Shown here: positions 18,323 to 27,623 of the stretch, in pieces
How positions within the stretch are numbered: the stretch's first letter is position 1
How the letters are laid out: every line of letters begins with the position of its first letter
Origin: Methylophaga sp.
Lineage (GTDB): Bacteria > Pseudomonadota > Gammaproteobacteria > Nitrosococcales > Methylophagaceae
Assembly (NCBI GenBank): GCA_002696735.1
Contig: NZSL01000012.1
Coordinates: 80,718 to 141,025, forward strand
DNA length: 60,308 bases
Direction: 5' to 3'
Position numbers and translations under genes: made by a program
Notes under the pieces: generated by a model
Seen by the model: the letters and a program-made list of their open reading frames with translations, nothing else
What the model was told of the DNA's origin: nothing
Database searches by the model: none

Positions 18323-18964
18323 TTAAACCGCCTTTACTTTGCGTTTTCTCAACCAGTTTTTAAGCTTGGCGCTTAATTTGTGAAAAAAACGATGTTTGTT
18401 GCCAGCGGCTTCGCTGGTCAGAAAGTTTATCTGGATAGAGCGGCGTGTACCTTCAAAACTAGGATAGCCATGCCAGCAGTTATCAGTCACTTTAAACGCG
18501 ACTAATGAGCCAGGACCGGGAATAATTTCATCGACATAATCTTGCATATCCTGTGCATTATTTAAAATTCGTAAGCGTCCCGTGGCAGCATCCCAGCTTT
18601 CATTCAGATAAATTAAAATGGTGACCAGCTTGGTTTTGGAGTCTGTGTGAATGCGCCCGTCTTTTTGTCGTGAATAGCCTCTTAAGGTCATCATCATCGG
18701 TAGATCCATCACTTTGACATCAAACTTTTCACAGATAACTTGTCTGAATTCTGGACTGTCGATGGAGTCAAGGAACGCTTTGAAATCAGGATTTACTGAC
18801 ACATCATCAACGTTGAAACTGCCCCCGTCACCGATGTCAGGGAAATCACCAATCACACGCTCCAGCACATCCTGACGGATCGATCGCTCCACCTTGAAAA
18901 AAGGGAAAGGTACGGTGTTAACTGTTGCAGCTTTTAAGGCCTGCATATCCAGTACTGAATTCAT
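18323..18964 (-). CDS. 2-oxoglutarate/Fe(II)-dependent oxygenase-like protein
   Basis: A 213-residue protein with the double-stranded beta-helix features of prolyl-hydroxylase-like oxygenases. The iron pair HxD is in GRIHTDSKTKLVTILIYLNE, the distal His in DNCWHGYPSFEG and the 2OG-binding Arg in TRRSIQINF. The lysine/arginine-rich C-terminus (KLKNWLRKRKVKAV) is unusual and may bind membrane or nucleic acid. The substrate is unknown. I prefer the ATG at 18964, since the in-frame ATG 12 bp upstream lacks a ribosome site. It is divergent from fpr, first of a run with DUF202 and SMR genes. Confidence 0.78.
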   Translation of the reverse strand: MNSVLDMQALKAATVNTVPFPFFKVERSIRQDVLERVIGDFPDIGDGGSFNVDDVSVNPDFKAFLDSIDSPEFRQVICEKFDVKVMDLPMMMTLRGYSRQKDGRIHTDSKTKLVTILIYLNESWDAATGRLRILNNAQDMQDYVDEIIPGPGSLVAFKVTDNCWHGYPSFEGTRRSIQINFLTSEAAGNKHRFFHKLSAKLKNWLRKRKVKAV

Positions 18965-19198
18965 AGGATTTCTCATTAATGCATGTAAAGGTAATTACTA
19001 CATATGATAGTACAAAATAGCCATACAATCTGGTTACTGAAGTGGAATACATCCGTTATTTTATTCACTAGCAATGGTAATAGTGAATCAAGATAATTGC
19101 GACGCAATTGAATCGATGAATAAATTAATGATTCTGTTTTGCAGCAACCTAGTAGAAGTTGATATGGTCATTCAATAAACGCTAATCAGGAGATATCC

Positions 19199-19939
19199 AT
19201 GTCAAAGTGGCAAGAAGGTCGGGTGGTAGAAAATAAACAATGGACCTCCACTATACATTCTCTGAGGGTTGAGGCCCCCCTGGCATCGTTTGAAGCCGGA
19301 CAATTTACCCGACTGGCACTGGACATTGACGGTGAAGAGGTCAGTCGACCATTTTCGCTGGTGAATGCACCTGGCGAACAACCGCTGGATTTTTATTTTA
19401 TTGAAGTCCCAGGCGGAATATTCTCAACAAAGCTGGCAAAGCTTAATCCTGGAGATAGCATCAAGGTTGCTACCAAGGCCACAGGGTTATTAACCCTTAA
19501 ACAACTGCCGCCAGCCAAAAAGTTATTTTTACTGGCGACCGGTACCGGCATTGGTCCTTTTTTATCCATTATTAAAACACCCGAGGTGTGGCAACAATTT
19601 GAACGGATAACGCTGGTCCATGCTGTGCGCTATATGGAAGAGTTGACCTATCAACAACTGATCCGCAACATCGCCGAAAAGCATACCCATCAATTCAGTT
19701 ATATTCCAATGGTCAGTCGAGAGGCATGTGACTACGCTATTCCGGGGCGGATTCCTGCAGCGATAATGGACTCCAAACTTGAGTTACGTGCTGGCGGACG
19801 TATCGATAATGAGAGTCATGTCATGCTTTGTGGTAACCCGGATATGGTGCAGGATACGATGAATGTGCTGTTAAAACGCGGGCTCACAAAGCATAGCCGA
19901 CGCGAACCAGGTCATATCAGCATAGAAAAGTATTGGTAG
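19199..19939 (+). CDS. fpr: Ferredoxin/flavodoxin-NADP reductase
   Basis: A 246-residue FAD enzyme passing electrons between NADPH and ferredoxin or flavodoxin. Seen: the FAD-binding RPFSLVNAPG, the NADP-binding GTGTGIGPFLSI and the aromatic C-terminus SIEKYW typical of bacterial Fpr (E. coli ends EHYW). The ribosome site CAGGAGATATCC precedes the ATG. It is monocistronic: 237 bp follow before the doe operon, with no obvious terminator. It could feed oxidative-stress repair or iron-sulfur enzymes; no SoxR box was identified. Confidence 0.92.
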   Translation: MSKWQEGRVVENKQWTSTIHSLRVEAPLASFEAGQFTRLALDIDGEEVSRPFSLVNAPGEQPLDFYFIEVPGGIFSTKLAKLNPGDSIKVATKATGLLTLKQLPPAKKLFLLATGTGIGPFLSIIKTPEVWQQFERITLVHAVRYMEELTYQQLIRNIAEKHTHQFSYIPMVSREACDYAIPGRIPAAIMDSKLELRAGGRIDNESHVMLCGNPDMVQDTMNVLLKRGLTKHSRREPGHISIEKYW

Positions 19940-20176
19940 TAAAATGAAGTGGTTGTGAGATTCAATTGATCCAGAATACACGTTAGTTGAACCAAATATT
20001 ATTCAACCAGTCACTAGTGGCATAGCAATTGCCTTTCATTTAAAAAATGCTGGCTTTGCAGCAGAACCATAATATTGCATTGCAAATTGCACTAAAAAGT
20101 CACATTGTTAACAGACAAGGTTTTATAACGGATCACCCGACAATTTTGTTGCTCGGTCCAAAACAGGGGAGGGCTC

Positions 20177-21355
20177 ATGTCAGATGTCTGGCAAGACACT
20201 ATCACCACAGCTGAAACAATCCGCCGCGAACTCCATGCTCATCCGGAAATGGGCTGGCAGGAACATCGCACCGCTGAGCGTGTACGCGAAATTCTCAGCT
20301 CACTGAATATTAGCTGGCGTAGCTGTGCAGGCACTGGCACGGTCGGTGTACTGAATCCTAATGGAACGGCTGGGCCGCACATTGCCTTGCGCGGTGATAT
20401 GGATGCATTACCTATTCACGAAGCCACTTTAAAAGCCTGGAGCTCAATGAATGAGGGGTGTATGCATGCCTGTGGTCATGATGGTCACACTGCAACCTTA
20501 TTAGCGACAGCAAAATGGCTTAAGTATCACGAAGCGCAACTGAATGGACCGGTCAGCCTGATTTTTCAGCCCGCCGAAGAGGGGGGACATGGTGCCAGAG
20601 AAATGATCAACGATGGCGCGCTTGAGGGGGTTGACGAAATTTATGGCTGGCACAACTGGCCGGCTATTTCATTTGGTCAAATGCTTTGTCCCGATAGTTT
20701 GGTGATGTGTGGAAATGGCACATTTAAAATCACGCTGCACGGGCAAGGCGGCCATGCCAGCCAGCCGGAACTGTGCCGTGACCCAGTGTTAGCGGCCAGT
20801 GCGATTACCCTTAACCTGCAACAGATTATCAGTCGTCGGCTAGCGCCTCAGCAGGCTGCGGTGATCAGTGTCACTTCAATCGAAGCGTCAAGTGCGCCTA
20901 CCGTGATTCCGCAAAATGCTGTTCTCGGCGGCAGCATCCGGGTCCCAGACAGAAAAACCCGTGATGAAATCTATCGGTTTATCACTGAGATCAGCCAGCA
21001 AACTGCCGCGAGTTATGGTGTGGTGGCTGAAGTGGAAAATTTTCCCCGCTATGACGCAACCATTAATCATTCGGTACAGGCTACAAACATGCGGCGGTTA
21101 TGGCAGGACATTAACGGTTCTGATTCACTGGATTTTGTTACGTCGACACCGATTATGGCCTCCGAAGATTTCAGTTATTACCTGCAGCATATTCCCGGCG
21201 CATTTGCGTTGATTGGCAGTGATGATGGCCCCGATCACCAGGTGCCATGTCACAGCCCTTATTACGACTTTAACGATCGCCTGATACCGGCGGTCACACG
21301 ATTGTTTTCGCGCCTGGTCGGAGTTGGCGTACCTGTTCCGGAGGAACTGCCCTAA
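20177..21355 (+). CDS. doeB2: M20-family deacetylase DoeB2, N-acetyl-diaminobutyrate hydrolase
   Basis: A 392-residue amidohydrolase of peptidase family M20. Seen: HAHPEMGWQEHRTA, metal-site ALRGDMDALPIHE, CMHACGHDGHTATL, catalytic FQPAEEGGHGARE and MASEDFSYYLQ. By position, first in a gene set with DoeD, DoeA and DoeC, it should remove acetate from N-acetyl-L-2,4-diaminobutyrate after ectoine is opened. Halomonas uses a different (AspA/AstE-type) DoeB; the M20 type is usually called DoeB2. GGGGAGGG lies before the ATG. No EnuR or AsnC-type regulator is encoded nearby, unlike many doe clusters. From sequence alone it could also be a hippurate-type hydrolase. Confidence 0.82.
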   Translation: MSDVWQDTITTAETIRRELHAHPEMGWQEHRTAERVREILSSLNISWRSCAGTGTVGVLNPNGTAGPHIALRGDMDALPIHEATLKAWSSMNEGCMHACGHDGHTATLLATAKWLKYHEAQLNGPVSLIFQPAEEGGHGAREMINDGALEGVDEIYGWHNWPAISFGQMLCPDSLVMCGNGTFKITLHGQGGHASQPELCRDPVLAASAITLNLQQIISRRLAPQQAAVISVTSIEASSAPTVIPQNAVLGGSIRVPDRKTRDEIYRFITEISQQTAASYGVVAEVENFPRYDATINHSVQATNMRRLWQDINGSDSLDFVTSTPIMASEDFSYYLQHIPGAFALIGSDDGPDHQVPCHSPYYDFNDRLIPAVTRLFSRLVGVGVPVPEELP

Positions 21356-21389
21356 ATCGTCCCAGTGACGTGTTCAAGAGGAGATTTAA

Positions 21390-22670
21390 ATGAGTATTTT
21401 TGAAGAAAGAGAGTCTGCGATCCGCGCTTATTGCCGAGTATATCCGGTGGTATTCGATAAAGCGGTTAATGCCCGCCAGACTGATGAAAGCGGCAAGGAA
21501 TATATTGATTTTTTTGCGGGTGCCGGTGTGTTAAATTTCGGTCATAACAATCAGCGTATGACCAAAGCGGTAGTCGATTACATTCAATCAAATGGCGTGA
21601 CGCACAGCCTTGATATGCACACCACTGCTAAACGACAGTTTATGCAGCACTTCACCGATACCATTCTGAAACCTCGCAATATGCCGCATAAAATGCAATT
21701 TATGGGGCCTACCGGAACCAATGCGGTGGAAGCCGCAATGAAACTGGCAAGAAGAGTTACCGGTCGTCAGGATGTCGTGGCTTTCAGTCATGGCTTTCAT
21801 GGCATGACACTGGGGGCACTGAGCGCCACGGCAAATCAGTACTTCCGTAATGCAGCCGGTGTGCCGCTGAACCATGTGAAACATTTTGCCTTTGGCTGTG
21901 AAGAGGTATGTCCGGGCTGTGAACTGGGTTGTGGAATGCAAAGTATTGATCAGTTAACAGCAATCTATAAAGACAGCTCCAGCGGTATTGCTCCGCCCGC
22001 AGCATTTTTACTTGAAACGATACAGGCAGAAGGCGGTGTGAAGGTAGCATCAAAAGAATGGTTGCAGGCCCTGGCAAAATTGGCCAAAGAAGTCGGGGCA
22101 TTATTAATCGTCGACGATATTCAGGTGGGCGTTGGCCGAACCGGTTCGTTTTTCAGTTTTGATGATCTGGGTATTGACCCTGACATTATCTGCCTGGCCA
22201 AAGGTATTGGTGGCATGGGCACACCGATGGCGATGAATCTGGTGAAGCCGGAACTTGATGAACACTGGTCGCCCGGTGAACATACTGGCACTTTCAGAGG
22301 CCAGGATATTTCCTTTGTCGCTGGTGATCAGGCACTGACTTATTTTGACAATGATGAGTTGATGAAAGAAGTCAAAACCAACGGCCAGCAAATGGCTGAA
22401 GCACTGGCACCATTGGCGCAGCGGTATCCGGAAGTGAATGTGACCGGTAAAGGCATGATTCTGGGGTTGGACGTCGGCAATGGAGATAGAGCCAAAGCGA
22501 TTGTGAATCAGTGTTTTGATGCCGGGTTACTGATTGCCAGCTGTGGTACCGGTGGCCGTGTTGTCAAATTGATCCCCCCATTAACCACGCCCCAATCTGA
22601 CTTAAAGACGGGACTGGATATTCTGGTTGAAGTAACAGACAGAGTCATGCAAATGGAGGAAGCCGCATGA
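21390..22670 (+). CDS. doeD: Diaminobutyrate transaminase (DoeD, EctB-like)
   Basis: A 426-residue class III PLP aminotransferase, very like EctB over its length (IDFFAGAGVLNFGHNN, THSLDMHTTAKR, GPTGTNAVEAAMKLAR, PLP Lys271 in CLAKGIGGMGTPM). EctB makes diaminobutyrate for ectoine; in this gene context the reverse, catabolic reaction (diaminobutyrate to aspartate semialdehyde) is likely. Oddly, residues 170-181 hold four cysteines, CX3CX2CX3C (FGCEEVCPGCELGCG), where the EctB sequences I recall have a short cysteine-free loop. A ribosome site AGAGGAG precedes the ATG. Its stop overlaps doeA (ATGA). Confidence 0.85.
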   Translation: MSIFEERESAIRAYCRVYPVVFDKAVNARQTDESGKEYIDFFAGAGVLNFGHNNQRMTKAVVDYIQSNGVTHSLDMHTTAKRQFMQHFTDTILKPRNMPHKMQFMGPTGTNAVEAAMKLARRVTGRQDVVAFSHGFHGMTLGALSATANQYFRNAAGVPLNHVKHFAFGCEEVCPGCELGCGMQSIDQLTAIYKDSSSGIAPPAAFLLETIQAEGGVKVASKEWLQALAKLAKEVGALLIVDDIQVGVGRTGSFFSFDDLGIDPDIICLAKGIGGMGTPMAMNLVKPELDEHWSPGEHTGTFRGQDISFVAGDQALTYFDNDELMKEVKTNGQQMAEALAPLAQRYPEVNVTGKGMILGLDVGNGDRAKAIVNQCFDAGLLIASCGTGGRVVKLIPPLTTPQSDLKTGLDILVEVTDRVMQMEEAA

Positions 22671-23926
22671 GACAGCGTGATGATATGACTTTTCCGTTTG
22701 AAGAATACGAGCGACGACTACGCGAGTTAAGAGAACGTATTGCCGAACGGCATATGGATGCTGTGGTCATTTCCGATCCTGAAAATATTATGTATCTGAC
22801 GGATTATCAGACGACTGGCTATTCATTTTTTCAGGCATTGGTAGTGCCGTTGGAAGATGAACCGTTCATGATTACCCGTAAACTGGAAGAATCTAATGTA
22901 ATCCATCGGACCTGGGTAGAGATTACCCGGCCGTATCCTGATACTGGCGATGCCATTCAGATGCTGGTCGATGCACTGCGTGAGTTTGGACTGGATAAAA
23001 AACGCATTGGATATGAACGTAACAGCTACTTTTTCCCTGCCTATCATCAGGACTGCATTCATACCACTTTGACCGATGGCAAACTACTGGATTGCTTTGG
23101 CATCGTAGAGGAAGGGCGGGTATGCAAATCAGCTATGGAAATTGCCTTGATGCAGAATGCTGCCAGAGCCACTGAAGCAGGTATGCAAGCCGGTATTGAC
23201 GCTGTGCAGGAAGGCGTTACTGAAAATGAAATTGGTGCGGCAATCAGCGCAGCAATGTTTAGAGCAGGAGGTGAACCACCTGCGGTGATGCCGTATGTGA
23301 CTTCCGGACCACGCACCATGATTGGTCATGCCACTTGGGAAGGCCGTATTGTTCAACCAAATGAACATGTTTTTCTTGAGGTGGGGGGATGTTATCGCCG
23401 GTATCACACCGCAATGATGCGCACAATTGTTCTGGGTGCATTAAGCCCATCAATGTATAAAGCCCAGGAAATTATGAAAATGGCGCTGGACGCAGTACAT
23501 AAGAATTTTCAGCCTGGCATGACCGTATCCGATGCCGACAATATGATTCGTAATATCATTACTAAAAATGATATTGGTGCACGGCTGGTGACCCGGTCGG
23601 GTTATTCAATTGGTATCGCCTTTCCACCCAGCTGGGATGAAGGGTATATCGTTAGTCTCAAACAAGGTGAATCTGCTGTGCTGAAACCTGGCATGACGTT
23701 TCACATTATCCCGTGGATGTGGGGCATTGATGGGGATAAAACCTGTGGTATCTCTGACACCATTCATATTACCGAAGATGGCTGCGAGTCCTTTTTCACC
23801 ATGGATCGGGATTTTGTGGTGAAAGCCGATCAGGGCAAACAAAAGCTCATCTCGGTTGATAAAAGCCCAAAAAGCGAAGTGAAAGCTGACAAACAAATTG
23901 AGCGTTCTCAGAAATCCGCTAGCTAA
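22667..23926 (+). CDS. doeA: Ectoine hydrolase DoeA (M24 peptidase fold)
   Basis: A 419-residue creatinase/prolidase-fold enzyme expected to open the ectoine ring to N-acetyl-diaminobutyrate. An N-terminal creatinase domain (VVISDPENIMYLTDYQTTGYSFFQALVV) precedes the M24 pita-bread domain (residues about 165-395). Metal ligands of true prolidases are changed: EVGGCYRRYHTAMMRT stands where a D...D-T-R pattern is expected. This fits the creatinase/EutD type. GGAGG upstream favours the ATG at 22667 over an internal one at 22685. The lysine-rich tail after about 395 (KSPKSEVKADKQIERSQKSAS) looks disordered. Ectoine hydrolase rather than plain Xaa-Pro peptidase is supported by neighbours. Confidence 0.87.
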   Translation: MRQRDDMTFPFEEYERRLRELRERIAERHMDAVVISDPENIMYLTDYQTTGYSFFQALVVPLEDEPFMITRKLEESNVIHRTWVEITRPYPDTGDAIQMLVDALREFGLDKKRIGYERNSYFFPAYHQDCIHTTLTDGKLLDCFGIVEEGRVCKSAMEIALMQNAARATEAGMQAGIDAVQEGVTENEIGAAISAAMFRAGGEPPAVMPYVTSGPRTMIGHATWEGRIVQPNEHVFLEVGGCYRRYHTAMMRTIVLGALSPSMYKAQEIMKMALDAVHKNFQPGMTVSDADNMIRNIITKNDIGARLVTRSGYSIGIAFPPSWDEGYIVSLKQGESAVLKPGMTFHIIPWMWGIDGDKTCGISDTIHITEDGCESFFTMDRDFVVKADQGKQKLISVDKSPKSEVKADKQIERSQKSAS

Positions 23927-23940
23927 TTAAAGAGGTCAAC

Positions 23941-25302
23941 ATGCTAACAGCAACAAATCCGTATAGCGGAAAAAAAATCGATAGTTTCCCCTGTCTCACA
24001 AAACATGAAATGTATGCCCGAATCGGTGAGGCCAGTGCAGCTTATGCTGACTGGAGTGATCGCAGTTTTGAGGAACGTGGTGAAGTGTTGCGTGCAGTCG
24101 CCAGACAGTTACGTGCAGAAAAACATGATCTGGCACAACTGATGGCTTTGGAAATGGGTAAGCCAATAAGAGAAGGGGTACCAGAGGTTGAAAAAGCAGC
24201 CTTTTGTGCAGAATTCTATGCCGATAATGCCGAAAAGTTTCTGGCCAGAGACACTATCGAATCGGATGCATCACTTAGTTATGTCTGTTATCAACCTTTG
24301 GGCACATTGCTGGGCATTCTGCCCTGGAATGCACCATTATGGCTGGCATTCCGCTATCTGGCACCCGCGCTGATGGCAGGCAATACTTGTGTGATGAAAC
24401 ACGATCCCCATGTGCCGCAAACAGCCCAGGCAATCGCAAATGCCTTTGTTAAAGCTGGCGCACCGGAAAATATTATGGTGAATTTGCCCCTGGAAACCCC
24501 AGAAGTAGAATTAGCGATTCGGGATCCACGCATAATGGCTGTTTCGTTTACCGGTTCTGGTGGTGCAGGCCGGAAAGTAGCTGAAATTGCAGGCAGTGAA
24601 ATCAAACCCTGTGTTCTGGAACTGGGTGGTTCGGATCCCAGTATTATTCTGGCTGATGCTGATCTGGAAACGGCCGCGGATGTGGTGACTCTGTCACGAA
24701 TCATTAATGCAGGACAGTCCTGTATTGCCGCAAAACGAATTATTGTCGAGGCTGAAATCTACGACCATTTTGTCGAACTACTATTAAATCGACTCAAAAA
24801 ATTGCAAATGGGCGATCCATTACAACCTAGTACCGATATCGGGCCGATTGCTCGCAAGGATTTGCAACTGAATCTGCATCGTCAGGTGGAAGATACCGTT
24901 GCGGCAGGTGCGAAATGTTTATTAGGAGGCGAATTACCGGATACCGATGGTTTTTTCTACCCGGTCACCTTGCTGACTGAAGTGACTCCCACAATGTGTG
25001 CGTTTCGTGAGGAAACCTTTGGGCCAATTATGGCGGTGATTAAAGCAGAAGATCACGAACACGCACTGGAAATGGCCAATGACACGGAATACGGTTTAGG
25101 CGCAAGCATCTGGACTAAAAATGCCGAATTGGCTTCGCATCTGGCCATGCAGCTTCAATCTGGTCAGGTTGCAATAAATGGCATTGTGAAAACCGATCCT
25201 CGATTGCCCAGCGGTGGAATCAAGGGATCCGGTTTTGGCCGAGAGCTCGGGCCACATGGAATCCATGAATTTGTGAACGCCAAACAGGTGTGGATTAAGT
25301 AA
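23941..25302 (+). CDS. doeC: Semialdehyde dehydrogenase DoeC
   Basis: A 453-residue NAD(P)-dependent aldehyde dehydrogenase, shorter than the about 490-residue DoeC I recall from Halomonas and closer to short GabD-like enzymes. Seen: the Rossmann region LPWNAPLWLAFRYLAPALMAGN, SFTGSGGAGRKVAE, catalytic Glu in LELGGSDPSIIL, nucleophile Cys in NAGQSCIAAKR and EETFGPIMAV. By context it oxidises aspartate semialdehyde from DoeD to aspartate, which enters central metabolism; by sequence alone succinate semialdehyde is equally possible. AAAGAGG precedes the ATG. It is last in the doeB2-D-A-C operon and ends at a strong hairpin. Confidence 0.82.
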   Translation: MLTATNPYSGKKIDSFPCLTKHEMYARIGEASAAYADWSDRSFEERGEVLRAVARQLRAEKHDLAQLMALEMGKPIREGVPEVEKAAFCAEFYADNAEKFLARDTIESDASLSYVCYQPLGTLLGILPWNAPLWLAFRYLAPALMAGNTCVMKHDPHVPQTAQAIANAFVKAGAPENIMVNLPLETPEVELAIRDPRIMAVSFTGSGGAGRKVAEIAGSEIKPCVLELGGSDPSIILADADLETAADVVTLSRIINAGQSCIAAKRIIVEAEIYDHFVELLLNRLKKLQMGDPLQPSTDIGPIARKDLQLNLHRQVEDTVAAGAKCLLGGELPDTDGFFYPVTLLTEVTPTMCAFREETFGPIMAVIKAEDHEHALEMANDTEYGLGASIWTKNAELASHLAMQLQSGQVAINGIVKTDPRLPSGGIKGSGFGRELGPHGIHEFVNAKQVWIK

Positions 25303-25319
25303 TTTCAATCAGGTTCAGA

Positions 25320-25344
25320 GGGTGAGATCATATTGATCTCACCC
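25320..25344. terminator. Hairpin between convergent doeC and pqiC
   Basis: A perfect 11-bp stem GGGTGAGATCA / TGATCTCACCC with a 3-base loop lies between two convergent genes and can end both. AATTTAAAT follows on the plus strand, a modest U-tract. Confidence 0.82.
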
Positions 25345-25352
25345 AATTTAAA

Positions 25353-25940
25353 TCAATATTTTGTGATTTCAGTAGCTAGTTTTTCAGCTAATTTATCCAA
25401 GTTGCTACCTAATGCCCGCACTAAAGCTGGATAACCATCCGCTGCCAGAGTTGTTTCAATGTGAAAGGGTGAGAGGACAATCAATTCGCCTGTGTGATCG
25501 CGTAAACGCCATTGTCCGCTGGTCACCGCTTTGCCAGTAAAATGCCCATGAAACTGCTCAATATCCAATTGTAAATTCCACGCCGTTTGTTTTAATCCCC
25601 GACTATCTGACAGCACCAGCAACTCTGGGAGTTGTTTGCTCAATCGACTACGCAATCCACGCCGTATTTGTTGGCCCAGGTTTTCTGCCCAAAGATGCTC
25701 ATTGGCTTGATGCAGAGTAATGTCATCCATTTGCAACGCAATCTGTTCGCTGTCAAGAAACTCAGCCAGGCTAATAGAGCCTATTACAAGGACTTGTGCA
25801 TCAGGCGTTGAAGCCTGATCAGAGGATTGAAAGGTTTCTGGCAGGGTATATCGTTGTGTATTAATTGCTTGATTGGCACAAGCAAGTAAACTCAATACCA
25901 GCAATAAGCTAAAAAACAATTTATTGATTGTTATCAACAT
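25353..25940 (-). CDS. pqiC: PqiC-family outer-membrane lipoprotein
   Basis: A 195-residue lipoprotein: LLLVLSLLACANQ is a signal peptide with a lipobox (Cys about 21). The body matches the DUF330/ABC-transport auxiliary family (QRYTLPETFQ, LHQANEHLWAENLGQQIRRGLRSRLSKQLP, LQLDIEQFHG). PqiC anchors the tip of the PqiB tube to the outer membrane in E. coli. It ends the pqiABC operon, 12 bp after pqiB, and the full set supports lipid transport or envelope maintenance. Confidence 0.88.
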   Translation of the reverse strand: MLITINKLFFSLLLVLSLLACANQAINTQRYTLPETFQSSDQASTPDAQVLVIGSISLAEFLDSEQIALQMDDITLHQANEHLWAENLGQQIRRGLRSRLSKQLPELLVLSDSRGLKQTAWNLQLDIEQFHGHFTGKAVTSGQWRLRDHTGELIVLSPFHIETTLAADGYPALVRALGSNLDKLAEKLATEITKY

Positions 25941-25952
25941 AAATAATCCCGA

Positions 25953-27623
25953 TTATTTTGGTGCTCGTGGTAGAGGATCGTCGCTTTCACGACGATCAAA
26001 AATCAGTGCGTTGGGTTGTTCGCCCAAAGTACGTGCGACTGGCTGAAGATCACGCAGCAGTTTTTCCAAACGTTGCAGGGTGCCCGTCATCTCTTGATAA
26101 GCAGATGAATCAGGCGAGAGTCCCTGCAAAGTGGCTCGAATATCGGTCAGTGTCTGATTAATATTTTCAGGGATTTGCTGCGTTTCAGAAGCATTGACCA
26201 AAGTTTGAATGCTGGCGGTTAACACCCTGATTTCGTTCAACATGGTTTCGGAGCTTTCCAGATTACGATCCATGCCGGTTAGAATCGGTTCAACTTCCAG
26301 TTGATTGAGTTTATCCAGCAAATTCGACACTTTCAGTTCGATTTGCGCCAAGCCTGTTGAACTGGTTGGCAGAACCTGATGCCCTTCAAACGTTCTGGCA
26401 ACAAACTCATAGGTATCATCACGCTGGAAGTTAAGATCAACGAATAATGATCCGGTCAACAGATTACCTGATTTGAGTGTGGCTCTTAATCCGGCATTCA
26501 ACATGCGGTCGAAGCGAGCTGCCCAGTCTTTGATATCAACTTTTTCACTACCGCCTAAGCGTTGAGGTTCCAGGCGGATTAACACCGGAATAGCAAAGCC
26601 GCTCTGCGCATTGCGTTCGGGTGAGGTGAATTTCCAGGGTACACTCGAAACGGTACCAATACGAATGCCACGAAATTCAACCGGCGCCCCTTTGGAAAGG
26701 CCACGGACGGTATCTTCGATTAACAGTACATATTCAAGGTATTGAGTATAAGCTTCCTGACGTGCACTCTCCTCATCACCGTAAAGGGTAAAAATACTAT
26801 CGGGTGGGGCAGGAGAACCGACTGGTAAATCCTCAAGGACTCCAAATGTCACGCCACCGCCTAATAATGCTTCCAATGAGGCAATATTGATTTTGAAACC
26901 TTCGGAATCCAATTTTAAATCGACGCCACTGGCAGACCAGAAACGGGTTCCTTCGGTGACAAGAACATCGTAAGGGCTTTCAATAAATAACTGGTGGCGC
27001 ATTTCACGCTTTTCGCTATCAAACTCAGCGCTTTCAACCCTGCCCACATTAAACCCCTGATAAGTCACGGGGTCACCTACTCGTAGTGAGTTGCCCAGCT
27101 GACTGATCAGATTAATGCGTAAACCTTGCACACCGAGAGTTGAAATAGGCGGTTGTTCAAGCACCTCAAATTCACGTTGTTCGATCTTACTTTCACCGGG
27201 TTGTAATTGAATATAAGCGCCAGATAGAACTGTATTAAGGCCACTGATCCCTTCTCGACCTATACGCGGTTTTACGACCCAGAAGCGGGAGTCATCGACC
27301 AGCATCGGTTCGGCCTCTGGATTAATACGCGCAATGATTAATGTATGGGTTAAATCTTCTGATAGACGCACCTGTTCAACCTGACCAATATCCACATTGC
27401 GCGTTTTGATCATGGTTTTGCCAGCTTCTATCCCCTCTGCATTTGACATCGTTAAGGTAATTCTGGGCCCTATACGACTGTAGTTGTCATATATCAGCCA
27501 TAAACCAATCATGACTGCGACAATCGGCACAATCCAGATGGGGGAAAGACGAGACTGTCTGCCTGATTTTGCTCGATGCTGGTCAGTCAGATTGTCTTCA
27601 TTAGAGACAGGGGAATCACTCAT
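25953..27623 (-). CDS. pqiB: Intermembrane transport protein PqiB (three MCE domains)
   Basis: A 556-residue protein with one N-terminal transmembrane helix (LSPIWIVPIVAVMIGLWLIYDNY). Three MCE/MlaD domains follow, starting near 50 (GPRITLTMSNAEGIEAGKTMI), 165 (LGNSLRVGDPVTYQGFNVGRVESAE) and 290 (VRGLSKGAPVEFRGIRIGTV). A long helical C-terminal region (about 415-530) would form the tube. It bridges inner and outer membranes as a hexamer in E. coli and is about that length (546). Its start is next to the pqiA stop. Confidence 0.93.
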   Translation of the reverse strand: MSDSPVSNEDNLTDQHRAKSGRQSRLSPIWIVPIVAVMIGLWLIYDNYSRIGPRITLTMSNAEGIEAGKTMIKTRNVDIGQVEQVRLSEDLTHTLIIARINPEAEPMLVDDSRFWVVKPRIGREGISGLNTVLSGAYIQLQPGESKIEQREFEVLEQPPISTLGVQGLRINLISQLGNSLRVGDPVTYQGFNVGRVESAEFDSEKREMRHQLFIESPYDVLVTEGTRFWSASGVDLKLDSEGFKINIASLEALLGGGVTFGVLEDLPVGSPAPPDSIFTLYGDEESARQEAYTQYLEYVLLIEDTVRGLSKGAPVEFRGIRIGTVSSVPWKFTSPERNAQSGFAIPVLIRLEPQRLGGSEKVDIKDWAARFDRMLNAGLRATLKSGNLLTGSLFVDLNFQRDDTYEFVARTFEGHQVLPTSSTGLAQIELKVSNLLDKLNQLEVEPILTGMDRNLESSETMLNEIRVLTASIQTLVNASETQQIPENINQTLTDIRATLQGLSPDSSAYQEMTGTLQRLEKLLRDLQPVARTLGEQPNALIFDRRESDDPLPRAPK

